From Hymenobacter tibetensis (GTDB taxonomy: Bacteria; Bacteroidota; Bacteroidia; Cytophagales; Hymenobacteraceae), in contig NZ_CP094670.1 of NCBI RefSeq assembly GCF_022827545.1, positions 1 through 64,000 on the forward strand: a stretch of DNA of 64,000 bases. Reading direction: 5' to 3'. Shown here piece by piece: positions 9,701 to 17,600 of this stretch. The stretch's first letter is position 1, and the number at the start of each line of letters is the position of its first letter. The notes under the pieces are model-generated. The model was not told the DNA's origin. It worked only from the letters and a program-made list of their open reading frames with translations, and ran no database searches. Both the position numbers and the translations under genes were made by a program.

Positions 9701-10757
9701 CAGTACTAGGGGAAAACCCAGTGTCGCTGCCGGTGGTGGAGAGGCGAACAATGCCCTTGCGCGGGGTACCATTGTATTCGTTGAAAAAGCCACCAACCAG
9801 TATGTCATTAGTATTTGGATCCACAACTAAGGATCTTATCGAGATGTCACCTCCACCACTGAAACCTGTTCCTCCTGGGTTAAAGGCTGGGTCGAAGCTA
9901 CCATCAGCCCGGATACGGGCAATACCCCTGGTTGAACCATTCTCGAAGTCGCCACCTGCCAGTACGTTGCCTGTGGCTTGGTCTATAGCTAAGGTCCGTA
10001 CTACCTCATTATAAGTACTTGTGAATGGTGGGTTGAAAGTGACGTCCGTAGTACCGGCAGAAGAGAGTCGAACAATGCCGTTACGCGGGGTGGTATTGAA
10101 ACTAGTAAAACTGCCGCCCGCTACCACATTGCCGGTACTCTGGTGTATAGCCAAGGCTTCCACGCCAGGGTCATTGCCATTAGGACCGCTGAAACCTGCA
10201 CCCACCGTAAACCCCCCATCTACGCTGCCATCTGCATTCAGACGGACAATGCCTCTGTACGAGGAGGTTGCATTGCCGTATGTAGTGAAGGAACCGCCGA
10301 GCACTATTTTACCAGCTAAATTGGGGATAGTGCCATCATGCACTGCTATGACGCGTATTGTGCCGTCAGTGCTCGTGCTTTGAGGAAGAAAGGTTTCGTC
10401 TAGACTACCGTCGAGGTTAAGACGAACAATAGCGTTACGCAGAACGCCGTTATAGCGAGAGAAAGAGCCAGCTACTAACGTTTTACCGGTATTTGGGTCA
10501 ATGGCCATAGCCGTCACGGTTCCCCCAGTAAAGCCGGTTCCGGGGTTGAAGGCCGGGTACACCGCCGTAGCAGTCAAGGTCCGGGTGGTACCAGTGCAAA
10601 TACTCACGGGGCCAGTTGGCGTTACGCGCACCATAAAAGTCGGCGTAGTTTGCGCTAGGGTAATGCCCATGCTTAAAATCCAGCATAGCCACAGCAGGAT
10701 TAAGTAGTGGGCATTGCCAAGCCGGGTACAAGTACTAAGGAGTAAACGGTGGGTCAT
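6735..10757 (-). CDS. T9SS-secreted protein with delta-60 propeller repeats and IPT/TIG domains
   Basis: 1340 residues. A signal peptide (hydrophobic YLILLWLCWILSMGITLAQ) is followed by at least seven delta-60-type repeats. These have the recurrent pattern 'GGSF...GIVRL..DGS.D..F' and are typical of a beta-propeller. Next come a short Ig-like segment and two IPT/TIG-like domains (around 'PTIIPTFPSTTTSAGTDV' and 'VKTFSPLSVAAGSTATV'). A long beta-rich region follows, and then a type A sorting domain starting at VNVYPNPAHREVNV and ending in RRVIVE. Established knowledge: this C-terminal domain directs export by the type IX system and surface attachment or release. The function of the propeller part is unknown; adhesion or ligand binding is a reasonable guess. 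It converges on the TIR/STAND operon across a terminator. Confidence 0.85.
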   Translation of the reverse strand: MTHRLLLSTCTRLGNAHYLILLWLCWILSMGITLAQTTPTFMVRVTPTGPVSICTGTTRTLTATAVYPAFNPGTGFTGGTVTAMAIDPNTGKTLVAGSFSRYNGVLRNAIVRLNLDGSLDETFLPQSTSTDGTIRVIAVHDGTIPNLAGKIVLGGSFTTYGNATSSYRGIVRLNADGSVDGGFTVGAGFSGPNGNDPGVEALAIHQSTGNVVAGGSFTSFNTTPRNGIVRLSSAGTTDVTFNPPFTSTYNEVVRTLAIDQATGNVLAGGDFENGSTRGIARIRADGSFDPAFNPGGTGFSGGGDISIRSLVVDPNTNDILVGGFFNEYNGTPRKGIVRLSTTGSDTGFSPSTGTGFVSVDKLALQDGKVLALGTFGNSSEVITRFLANGSSDPGFTPSSRFVGTVSEMVVQTDQKVLVGGTFPNRIARLNANGSLNNTDTPLTVTSYVWQNGTSTVSTRDTVAANATGSYTATATLGAGTAVSPAVTVTVKPTPIIPTFPSTTTSAGTDVTLEGTNLGSIRRVYFTSAPAAGQTTPGRCAGTFVVVSSTQLRVTVPDSAITGPLTPTTLCGTLSSPSSFTVLPTVKTFSPLSVAAGSTATVRIFGTGFTRTGTTVRLNSSNLLNVTVISPTELTAQLPATAATGPLTVTTTGGNDTSDNNFVVVNVAAGHIEFTTSQTVTDRAYSGDVVVRSGVTLTVKGYLQVAGRLIVQDGATLVTGTSWGPPPDTRGADAGMVVGGGSFVLAAGATLVIRDPAGISSGSGPFGAIQLSNRLFSPDANYVYRGRVNQATGNGLPSRVRTLEVSLSPRTPNTRLTLTLTSPTSFSQKLLMGDSSTFNVTGQNLTLLSDDRGTALVENIGTGTSLGIVQGSVTVQRYINPAANNANGLRYYGSPVAGAQASVLAVPGQTPQVYDYNQDRPANQQDTVQLITYGFAPIPPATPLAPGKGYQAAIRAATTVNFTGTLNNGTYTPTPLERSGEYYAGWHLVSNPYPSPLDWDRVDSVDRANLDAAIYIYESIGPGKGYYRSYVNGEGTASPLIAMGQAFFVRVKEGRTSGSLTFRNSQRVTNDSIQVSFNRPTARARVRLNGGRGNGCGQQCRTTATSFDPRPGSEYSRATVYAQPGATNRFNPNFDARASELQSRSTVSLSIVDSQGEELSVKALGNLVATTVLPLIFNAIVPAADYVIGLSKAEQDALPADLTPYLRDNVRNRWVPLRDSVYTFGLTAEQILKPIAGRFELRFSRPQVSSTQSPWSKAGDVNVYPNPAHREVNVLVPAIPGALQVHATLRNTLGQVVRQQVNALPAAGTTLRLDVSNLAGGVYILRLQAGAATVTRRVIVE

Positions 10758-10963
10758 ATGATAGTGAAGTGAGCAAAATGAACGAGAAAAACAGGGCTCT
10801 ATTCTATCAGTAATACATCAATCCTTGCTGCGTATAACTGACTGTTTTTGAGCAATTTAATAATTCGGCAAGCTACGGATACTCTACTCTTGAGTTAGGC
10901 TGTAGCCAAGAAAATATTTAAATTTTTCAACAAAAGATGCAATCTATTCAGGAGCAATAAGCT

Positions 10964-11701
10964 CTACACTAGCTCCCGTTCGCGCAACAGGGTGTAGGAG
11001 AAGCAGTTGCTGGCATCGTGGCGGAAGGCTTCGCAAATGCCGAGCAGTTCGTTGTGGTCCGTCTTGCGCTGGAATACCTGGCACCCCGCCGACCAATTGC
11101 TGATGCGCGGCGTGGCACCCATGGAGCTGGCCCGGTGAATGTTGATGCCGAAAAAGCCTTCTTCAATAAGCTTGGTTTCTTCGGCGGTGTTGTCCCGGTC
11201 GTTGTCGCGGTAGGCGCGTACTTTGCCGTTGAGCTGGACCAGAGCCGGATGTTCTTGTTTGCTTTGGTGGAAACCCAGTTGGTATACACCCTTGTATTGC
11301 CCGGGCACCAGCACCGCGCAGCCGGCTTTGCTGAGGGGTTTTTGCAGGTAAAACAAACCGGGGGTAGTGGTGACAATCCAGGCCTTAAGGCGTTCAGTGC
11401 CTGCAGTGGCGGCTAGTTGTTGCAGCGCAAACGTGGTGTTGTTGCCTGCCACGCCGTCGGGCTTGATCGGTTTGCCGTCTTTGCCCACGAAAAACCACTT
11501 CGCCAGAAACTGCTGCTGCGCTACCACCGACAGTCCGGCGGGCATAGCAGGCTGGCGCCAGCAGCAGACCATCAGGTCATTGAAGATATCGGGCAGGGTA
11601 AGACTGGTGCGGATGCCGACGATATTTGGGTGGGCAGTGTGCCAATGGAAGCCCAGCTTTTCCACAGATTGCTTCAGTAAGGCAGGCGTAAGCGTTTTCA
11701 T
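10964..11701 (-). CDS. L,D-transpeptidase-like (YkuD-like active-site) protein
   Basis: 245 residues from the ATG at 11701; the upstream in-frame ATG at 11755 would add 18 residues with no conserved look. The C-terminal part has GINIHRAS (His189) and NWSAGCQVF (Cys207), which match the His and Ser-x-Gly-Cys pattern of L,D-transpeptidase-type catalytic sites. The middle (PGLFYLQ...LVPGQYKGVYQLGFH and VRAYRDNDRDN) matches what I recall of a widespread Bacteroidota family often found near phage-type muramidases. Residues about 80-98 (PDGVAGNNTTFALQQL) resemble the short motif of peptidoglycan-binding domains. No signal peptide is visible. It is the last gene of a four-gene minus-strand cluster that also encodes a GH108 enzyme, which supports a cell-wall role. 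The exact reaction is inferred. Confidence 0.6.
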   Translation of the reverse strand: MKTLTPALLKQSVEKLGFHWHTAHPNIVGIRTSLTLPDIFNDLMVCCWRQPAMPAGLSVVAQQQFLAKWFFVGKDGKPIKPDGVAGNNTTFALQQLAATAGTERLKAWIVTTTPGLFYLQKPLSKAGCAVLVPGQYKGVYQLGFHQSKQEHPALVQLNGKVRAYRDNDRDNTAEETKLIEEGFFGINIHRASSMGATPRISNWSAGCQVFQRKTDHNELLGICEAFRHDASNCFSYTLLRERELV

Positions 11702-11801
11702 AGTAGAGAGGGGTTGGAGTGCGGTAACAAAGGGCTGCGGGCAGCTAGGCAACAAGCAAGCTGTATGACCAGTCAGAGGGGAGCGGCTGCATGAGGCAGG
11801 C

Positions 11802-13811
11802 TTAAGGTTTACTCTCGAGGCTGTAAGTGGACTCTTCGGTTAGCGCAACCTCGGCCGAATCGTCTGGGAGCGGCACATCAGCAGTGTCCTCGGTCGGCAG
11901 CACAGCATCGGCCGTCAGTTCTGGCGCTTCTTCAGCAGCCACTAGGATAACCGGGGCGGTAGCAACAACGACTGGCTGGCGTTGCACCGGCGCGGGGGCA
12001 GGGGCGCGGGGTACAGCAGCCACCAATTCTGGCTCTGGGAGCGGAAGCTTTTCGGTTCGGTCAGTGGTAGCGGGTTGATTTTTGTGGAGTTCGGCTAGTG
12101 CGTCTTGCATCTGCCGGACCCAGCCCGCCAGCTCTAGCTCAAGCACTTGTTCGGTGTGTTCCACCAGCAAATCGGTGTTCGATTGCCGAAGCTGCTCTTC
12201 GACCGACAAGGCATTCCACCAAGCCCGGATGTTGGAGAGGTTGGTAGCGGCCTGGTTGAACTTGATGAGCGTGCTTTCCGTCTGCCGGTAACTTAGGAAG
12301 GTGCCCATGGCCGCCACTAAAGACGTGGTCAAGGCAATCCAGACCTGTTGGCCAATAGCAGCCATATATGTGCCCGCGCCTCCCAGCAGGAACGTCAGCC
12401 ACGACAGAACTTTTAGCTGCCGCTCCAGCCGCACCGCTTTCCGTCGAAAATACGCTAGCTGGTTGCCTAGCCTAACCTCCACGTACTGGGCCGGCGTCAG
12501 CATCCCAATGCCTGTATCGGAGCCCGTAGTAGGGGGAAAACCGTTTTTTTGGTTGTAAGGTATGAGTGACGACGAGTTGACTTCCGTCTGCATGGTGCGC
12601 CGGGTGATATCCTCGATGCGCTCCGCCAGTTGCGACTCAGCATTGCTCTGGTAATACAATGCCCGCGTCCGATACCGATAAATTTCGCGCTTGATGGCTT
12701 CGGCTCCAGCACGCAACAGCAGCCTTTTGGTGCCCTGCTTGAAGCGGCTGAGCGCCGTTATCAGAATCGTTAGGGTAATCGGAATTAGGATCAGAATATG
12801 GTGTACCAGCCACCAGACGACTCGGTTTTGCGTGAGCAACTCGGACGCAGCCAGCAGACTGCCCGCCTCGTTTTTAGGTCCGTACACCTGCTGTCCGATG
12901 GCCAAGGCGGTGCCAATTAGCCCCAACGCAATGATCAGCTGCTGTAGTTGTTCGAAGCGTTTTTGCTGGTGGTTGGCGTTGGCATCATAATCAGCGAAGG
13001 TTTCCCAGGCTTGCAATAGCACGTGGTCGGCACCCAACTCCCGAACGAGCAGTCGTTCCAGCCCCTGCACAGAACCGCTTAAGGGGTAAAAGCGCATGAC
13101 TCCATCAGCGAGTATCTCTGCCAGCAGCGGATCGTCGGGGGGGACGTCCGGTGTTTGCCAGGCTGCGGCTATAGTATCGGCCACGCCACCACTGCCCGCT
13201 ATTACCAGTACTGGCAGTTGGTGGCGCACAGCCCGTAGTACCTCGTTCATAGCTACCCGCCCGCCACCGGCTAACACTAACAAGACCGGTAGTTGGCTCG
13301 TCGGGGCAGGCGGTGCCTTACGGGTTTGCGGCAACGTTTCTGTTTTGCCAGCCAATGCCTGAATCAAGCTGAACAACATGCTGGTTTCGCTACCCCAACT
13401 TTCGCCTTCCACCAACACGAAGTGCGAATGATTGCTCTCTAATGGCGCCCCAGAAGCAGAGCTGCCAGGATACGAAACCCGTGCCGCTGGCGCCACCCCA
13501 ATGAGTGTAGAGCGGTTTCCGCGGCTGGCAACCCCCTCCCCCATCAACGCCATGACGCCTGCCTGGGTGCCGCCATCTACAAGCACGGCTTCGGCTTCCA
13601 AGGCGGCGCGGGCAATTCCACGGCTGAAAAACTGGGTGAGCTTGGGTAGCAGCAGTGGGTCGATGCTATCGGCTGCTCCAATAATGCCCAGCACTGCTTT
13701 GTAAGGTTTGAGCGCTAGCTGGTTGCACACAGCCACTGCACTTTCCGAAGGCTCAGGAAAGACAGCCACAGCGGTTGTACTCGCATCAAACTCGATGGAT
13801 ATTTCTTTCAT
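11802..13811 (-). CDS. SLOG (LSDAT-type) plus SLATT-type membrane protein
   Basis: 669 residues from the ATG at 13811; an alternative in-frame ATG at 13964 would overlap the GH108 gene by 106 nt. Residues about 15-260 form a Rossmann-like SLOG domain of the LSDAT/TRPM-related type, with VLVDGGTQAGVM (76-87), LVLAGGGR (178-185) and VIAGSGGVAD (203-212), which are glycine-rich nucleotide-binding loops. Two transmembrane segments follow (about 291-308 and 331-355). After a helical linker come two more (about 467-486 and 490-507), each pair resembling the SLATT/DUF4231 two-helix membrane module. The tail is Pro/Ala/Glu-rich and probably disordered. Published comparative genomics predicts that SLOG domains sense or process a nucleotide ligand and that SLATT segments act as membrane effectors in conflict systems. 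The family assignment is by eye; the role here is inference. It follows the GH108 gene by 47 bp. Confidence 0.75.
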   Translation of the reverse strand: MKEISIEFDASTTAVAVFPEPSESAVAVCNQLALKPYKAVLGIIGAADSIDPLLLPKLTQFFSRGIARAALEAEAVLVDGGTQAGVMALMGEGVASRGNRSTLIGVAPAARVSYPGSSASGAPLESNHSHFVLVEGESWGSETSMLFSLIQALAGKTETLPQTRKAPPAPTSQLPVLLVLAGGGRVAMNEVLRAVRHQLPVLVIAGSGGVADTIAAAWQTPDVPPDDPLLAEILADGVMRFYPLSGSVQGLERLLVRELGADHVLLQAWETFADYDANANHQQKRFEQLQQLIIALGLIGTALAIGQQVYGPKNEAGSLLAASELLTQNRVVWWLVHHILILIPITLTILITALSRFKQGTKRLLLRAGAEAIKREIYRYRTRALYYQSNAESQLAERIEDITRRTMQTEVNSSSLIPYNQKNGFPPTTGSDTGIGMLTPAQYVEVRLGNQLAYFRRKAVRLERQLKVLSWLTFLLGGAGTYMAAIGQQVWIALTTSLVAAMGTFLSYRQTESTLIKFNQAATNLSNIRAWWNALSVEEQLRQSNTDLLVEHTEQVLELELAGWVRQMQDALAELHKNQPATTDRTEKLPLPEPELVAAVPRAPAPAPVQRQPVVVATAPVILVAAEEAPELTADAVLPTEDTADVPLPDDSAEVALTEESTYSLESKP

Positions 13812-13858
13812 TGATTCAATCAACCGCCGGCTGAAGTATAGGGGCAAGTAATGTGGCG

Positions 13859-14524
13859 CTACGCCGTAAAGGTCTCCTGGCAGCGGCTCATCCAGCTGGT
13901 GAGGTACTTCTGCATCTGGCTGTTCGTTTTCAGATTCAGCTCCTGCTGAAAGAAGGTGTGCCAAGGCGCCAGCGTCACATCTTCAGTGGGGGAAAAGCTG
14001 CCAGTGCGGTAGTTGTAGAACGCGCGCCGCATGGCCACAAAGCGAGTGTAGAAGGTTTGTTGATCTACAGCGTTTAGCGCGGCAATAGTGCGCGGCCCCA
14101 CCTTCCCGTCTACCAGTAGCTTGACGCTAAACTCAGTGGCCAGCAGAAACTGGAGCATCTTGGCCGGCCGCGAGGTGCCCGAGTTGACGCCGTGGTCGGC
14201 GAGTTGTTCGGCTACGCACTGCGAGTGCACCAAATCCAGATTCAATGAATTCCAATACGAAGCTTTGTAAAAGCTCATGACCAAGGTTCCTAGCGCTTTC
14301 TCAGAATCCAGGGCCTTGCTCAGCGTCCGCCAGCCCGTCCGCGGCACCGGCGTAGCGAGGCCAGCCTGGGTTTTCACCGCATCCACGGTAGGCCAGCCGG
14401 CCCACTTAGGGTTGTAGGCACGGGCAATGCCCTTGTAGGTTTCGCCGCCGGGATCTTGCAGGTCGTGGCAATAACCGCCTTCGTGAGCGAGTAGCGTAGG
14501 GAAGTAAAGCGTAAAATCAGCCAT
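13859..14524 (-). CDS. GH108 lysozyme-like muramidase with peptidoglycan-binding domain
   Basis: 221 residues from the ATG at 14524; the longer frame to 14644 adds a segment that overlaps a hairpin and has no conserved look. The N-terminus LLAHEGGYCHD...DPGGETYKGIA is the GH108 signature, with Glu15 as the expected catalytic acid. The C-terminal part (VDGKVGPRTIAALNAV, then FVAMRRAFYNYR) matches the predicted peptidoglycan-binding domain PG_binding_3 usually paired with it. Such proteins occur as phage endolysins, gene-transfer or tail-like particle lysins and secretion-system muramidases. No signal peptide is visible, so export needs a holin-like or other route; the SLATT-type membrane protein downstream could play that part. 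No phage structural genes are nearby. Confidence 0.85.
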   Translation of the reverse strand: MADFTLYFPTLLAHEGGYCHDLQDPGGETYKGIARAYNPKWAGWPTVDAVKTQAGLATPVPRTGWRTLSKALDSEKALGTLVMSFYKASYWNSLNLDLVHSQCVAEQLADHGVNSGTSRPAKMLQFLLATEFSVKLLVDGKVGPRTIAALNAVDQQTFYTRFVAMRRAFYNYRTGSFSPTEDVTLAPWHTFFQQELNLKTNSQMQKYLTSWMSRCQETFTA

Positions 14525-14555
14525 AGCAGAACAAATAAAAGGTGGTAGCCTATTG

Positions 14556-14599
14556 CCCAAAGCAGAGTAGGTGAGGCGTCTCATTTGCTCTGCTTTGGG
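14556..14599 (-). repeat. Hairpin in the leader of the GH108 gene
   Basis: Arms at 14556-14567 and 14588-14599 are perfectly complementary (CCCAAAGCAGAG / CTCTGCTTTGGG), with a smaller TGAG/CTCA stem inside the loop. It lies between the stop of the 1527-residue protein gene and the GH108 start. No T-run follows it, so partial termination, mRNA processing or 3'-end protection are all possible. Confidence 0.6.
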
Positions 14600-14653
14600 G
14601 CGTATGCTTGTAGGGTAGAAGCTGGTAGTGCTGCACTCCAGCAAGAAGGTCAG

Positions 14654-17600
14654 CTACCTCAGCGAACTAAAGAAGTTTCCAGTATGGTTTGCCACATTGG
14701 TTACGCCACTGGCCACCGTATTTGCTGCATTGGTCGCTCCTTTGGCCACGGTATTCACGGCATTTTTGGCGTTGTCAGCAAACGATCCCCCCAGCGAATT
14801 GAAAAAGCCATTGACTTGGTCTGTTGCAAAATTTGCTCCCGCCAGCGCAGTCCTTAGGTCGTTTGCACCAAGGCCAAAACCATTTTTCACGAAGTTGCCT
14901 ACCTCGTTTACGGCATAACCAGCTCCTTTCAAGGCAACTGCCACGCCGCCGGCTGTACTGCCATATGCTGACTTGAGCGCGCCACCTACTTCATTTACGG
15001 CGTACCCGGCGCCCTTCAAAGCAACGGCCACACCACCGGCCGTACTGCCATACGCCGATTTAAGTCCACTGCCGACCTGGTCGGCAGTATAGCCCACTCC
15101 ACGCAAAACTACGGCCGCTTGCTGCTCTGATTGCGCATACGCTCCCTTCAGCGCACCACCAACTTCTCCAGCACTATAGCCAACGCCTTTGAGCAGAGCC
15201 GAAGCATGGGTGGCAACGGTTCCGTAAGCTACTTGCAGGGCACTGGCTACTTCAACGGCCGCAAACCTGGCGTCTTTCAGGGTGCTGGTTAGCGCATCGG
15301 CTGCTAAGTTGAACCCTTTTTGCACATAGCTTCCTACCTCCTTCACCGCATATCCCCCGCCTTTGAGAGCTTCTGCTACACCGCTGGCTCCAAGCTTAAA
15401 CCCTGTCTGCATATAGGCTCCTACTTCGTTTAAAGCGTACCGGCCCTCCCGCAGGGCGCTGGCTATGCCACTCGTCGAAAGGCCGAATCCAGTTTTGAGG
15501 TAGTTGCCTACTTCAGCTACGGCGTAGTTGCCCATCTGCAAAGCACTTGCTACTCCGCCCGCCGTAAGACCATAGTATTGCCGAACAGAATTTCCAATTT
15601 GGTCGATGGCATAGCCGGTACTCTTTAGCACCAACAGTGTTCCCTGAACACCGCGGTTGAAATACGTTTGGAGGGTTCTGGTCACGTCGATGATCATATA
15701 GCCAGCCTCTTTAAGCGTTTTGGCCATCTGCTCGGCGGTTTGACGATACCACTGGTGGAGCACAGCGCCAATGTCGCGCACCCCCGTCACCACGCTTTGC
15801 ATTACGTATTTTGCCCATTTCTCCGCGTCCTTGAAGATGTCTTGCAGGGCAGCTTTTACCAGCTCCAGCAGCTTCTTCGGGAGCTCCAGCAAGGACGACG
15901 TTTTCACGTCCAGGCTCACGGTTGGTAGCGTCAATGATTGCCCCCCAAACTGCACCCCTCCTTTGAAATTTGCCCACACGTGGGACTTATCGGCACCCAG
16001 TTCCAGGGAGCCTTGCACGCCAGTGGAAATATTCACGCTGCCCAACACTCCCAGGTCGATAGAGCCAAGGCCCACTTCTAAGGAGCCACCCACGCCCATA
16101 CTTGCCTGGCTAGTGAACTGCCCACGCAAGTTGGCTGTGATGCCGGGTGCTATTCCGCCCGTTAAAGAAAAAACAGCGCCTGAGCTGTCGACATTGATGG
16201 AAACGCCCCGCTGCATTCCTAGCAGAGTTATCCTGCCATCAAGCGTGAAGTGAGGCTTCTGCCCCTGTGGCTGCGGGGTTGTCGGTACTGGAAGAGTAGG
16301 CGCCTGTACAACCGGAACCGGTGCAACCGGGGCTGGCACGACGGGGCCTCCGTAAGGCGCGTTCGGTGCTCCGTATGGCATAGTGGGGTTACCATATGGC
16401 GAAGGCGCGTTGGAGGATCCGTACGGCATGTTTGGCGGTCCGTATGGCATATTGGGGCCCCCATACGGCATACCCGGTGTACTGTATGGCGCACCCGGCA
16501 TTCCAGGCCCGCCATACGGCATGCCCGGCGCTGGCATAATGGGGGCGCCACTATACGGTATACCCGCTGCCCCACCATACGACATACCCGGCGTGCCGTA
16601 TGGCATTCCGGGTGCACTATACGGCATGCCGGGTGCTCCACCATATGGCATAGTGGGATTACCGTATTGCTGACCGGGTGCACCGTATGGTATGCCTGGT
16701 GAGCCATACGGCATGTTCGGAGCACCGTATGCACCAGGTTGTGGGCCGGACATTCCATAGGGTGCTCCTGGACCATTGTATGGCATACCGGCGGGGCCGT
16801 ACGGCATGTTTGGGCCTCCGTACGGCATCCCTGGCACCGAGCCATTTGGCATCGGTACGTTTGGCATCGGCTGGGCCGGAGGCACGCCAGGACCCATCGA
16901 CGGCGGTATTCCTGCTGGTGTTTGGGCTGCCCCTGCCGCCGCCGCATATGCCAAAGCGCCTGATTTGGCGGCTCCTTGTGCCTGCGCCGCGGTTTGTGGC
17001 GAGTACGGGATTGAGGGAGCCGGTGCAGGTGCTGATTTGGCGGTAGCCGGTGTCGGGGTTGGAGTAGTTGGAGTAGCAACTGGCGGGGCCGTTGGGACTA
17101 GCGCCGAAGCCGGAGCGGCTTCGCTGAAAGTAGCCAATGAAATGCGCGGCCCTTTTGCCGGGTCCGAATCGGCTAGGATGCTGAACAGGTTGGCATTTCC
17201 GATGATGATCGGACTCATATGGCCTTCCACCGCAATACCCTTACTCGGCATCACCATAATCTTCACCATCGCCTCGAAGGCAAAGATTTTCAACTTGCCA
17301 TTGATGTAAAATGCCTGCTGAAATTCCAGCGCGCCAATCTTCGTGGTTTGGGGTGCGAAGTAAAGCTGCGGATTCAGTCTGACGCGGATAGTATCGGCCT
17401 GCTTCACCAACTCGTAGTGCAGCATGGTTGTCATGTTGGTCAGGAACCAAGAGCGGCCTTTTTCGCCTTCTACCAGCAGTGCCTGCTCGGGCGTGCTTGG
17501 CATGCTGATGCTTACCGCACTCAGCGCTGCGGCTACGGTGTCTAGTTCCCGGTTGTCGAGGGCTGTGGCTACGCTGCTAGCAAGAAAGACGTCGCTAGTG

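Noticed and set aside
10964..14524. Prophage lysis cassette
   Set aside because: GH108 and the L,D-transpeptidase-like protein recall phage lysis genes, but no capsid, tail, terminase or integrase gene is in the window and the SLOG/SLATT gene does not fit.
16250..17309. Several plus-strand frames of up to 177 codons opposite the giant protein
   Set aside because: They mirror the PYG-repeat tract and show the same low-complexity pattern; the minus-strand gene explains the region.
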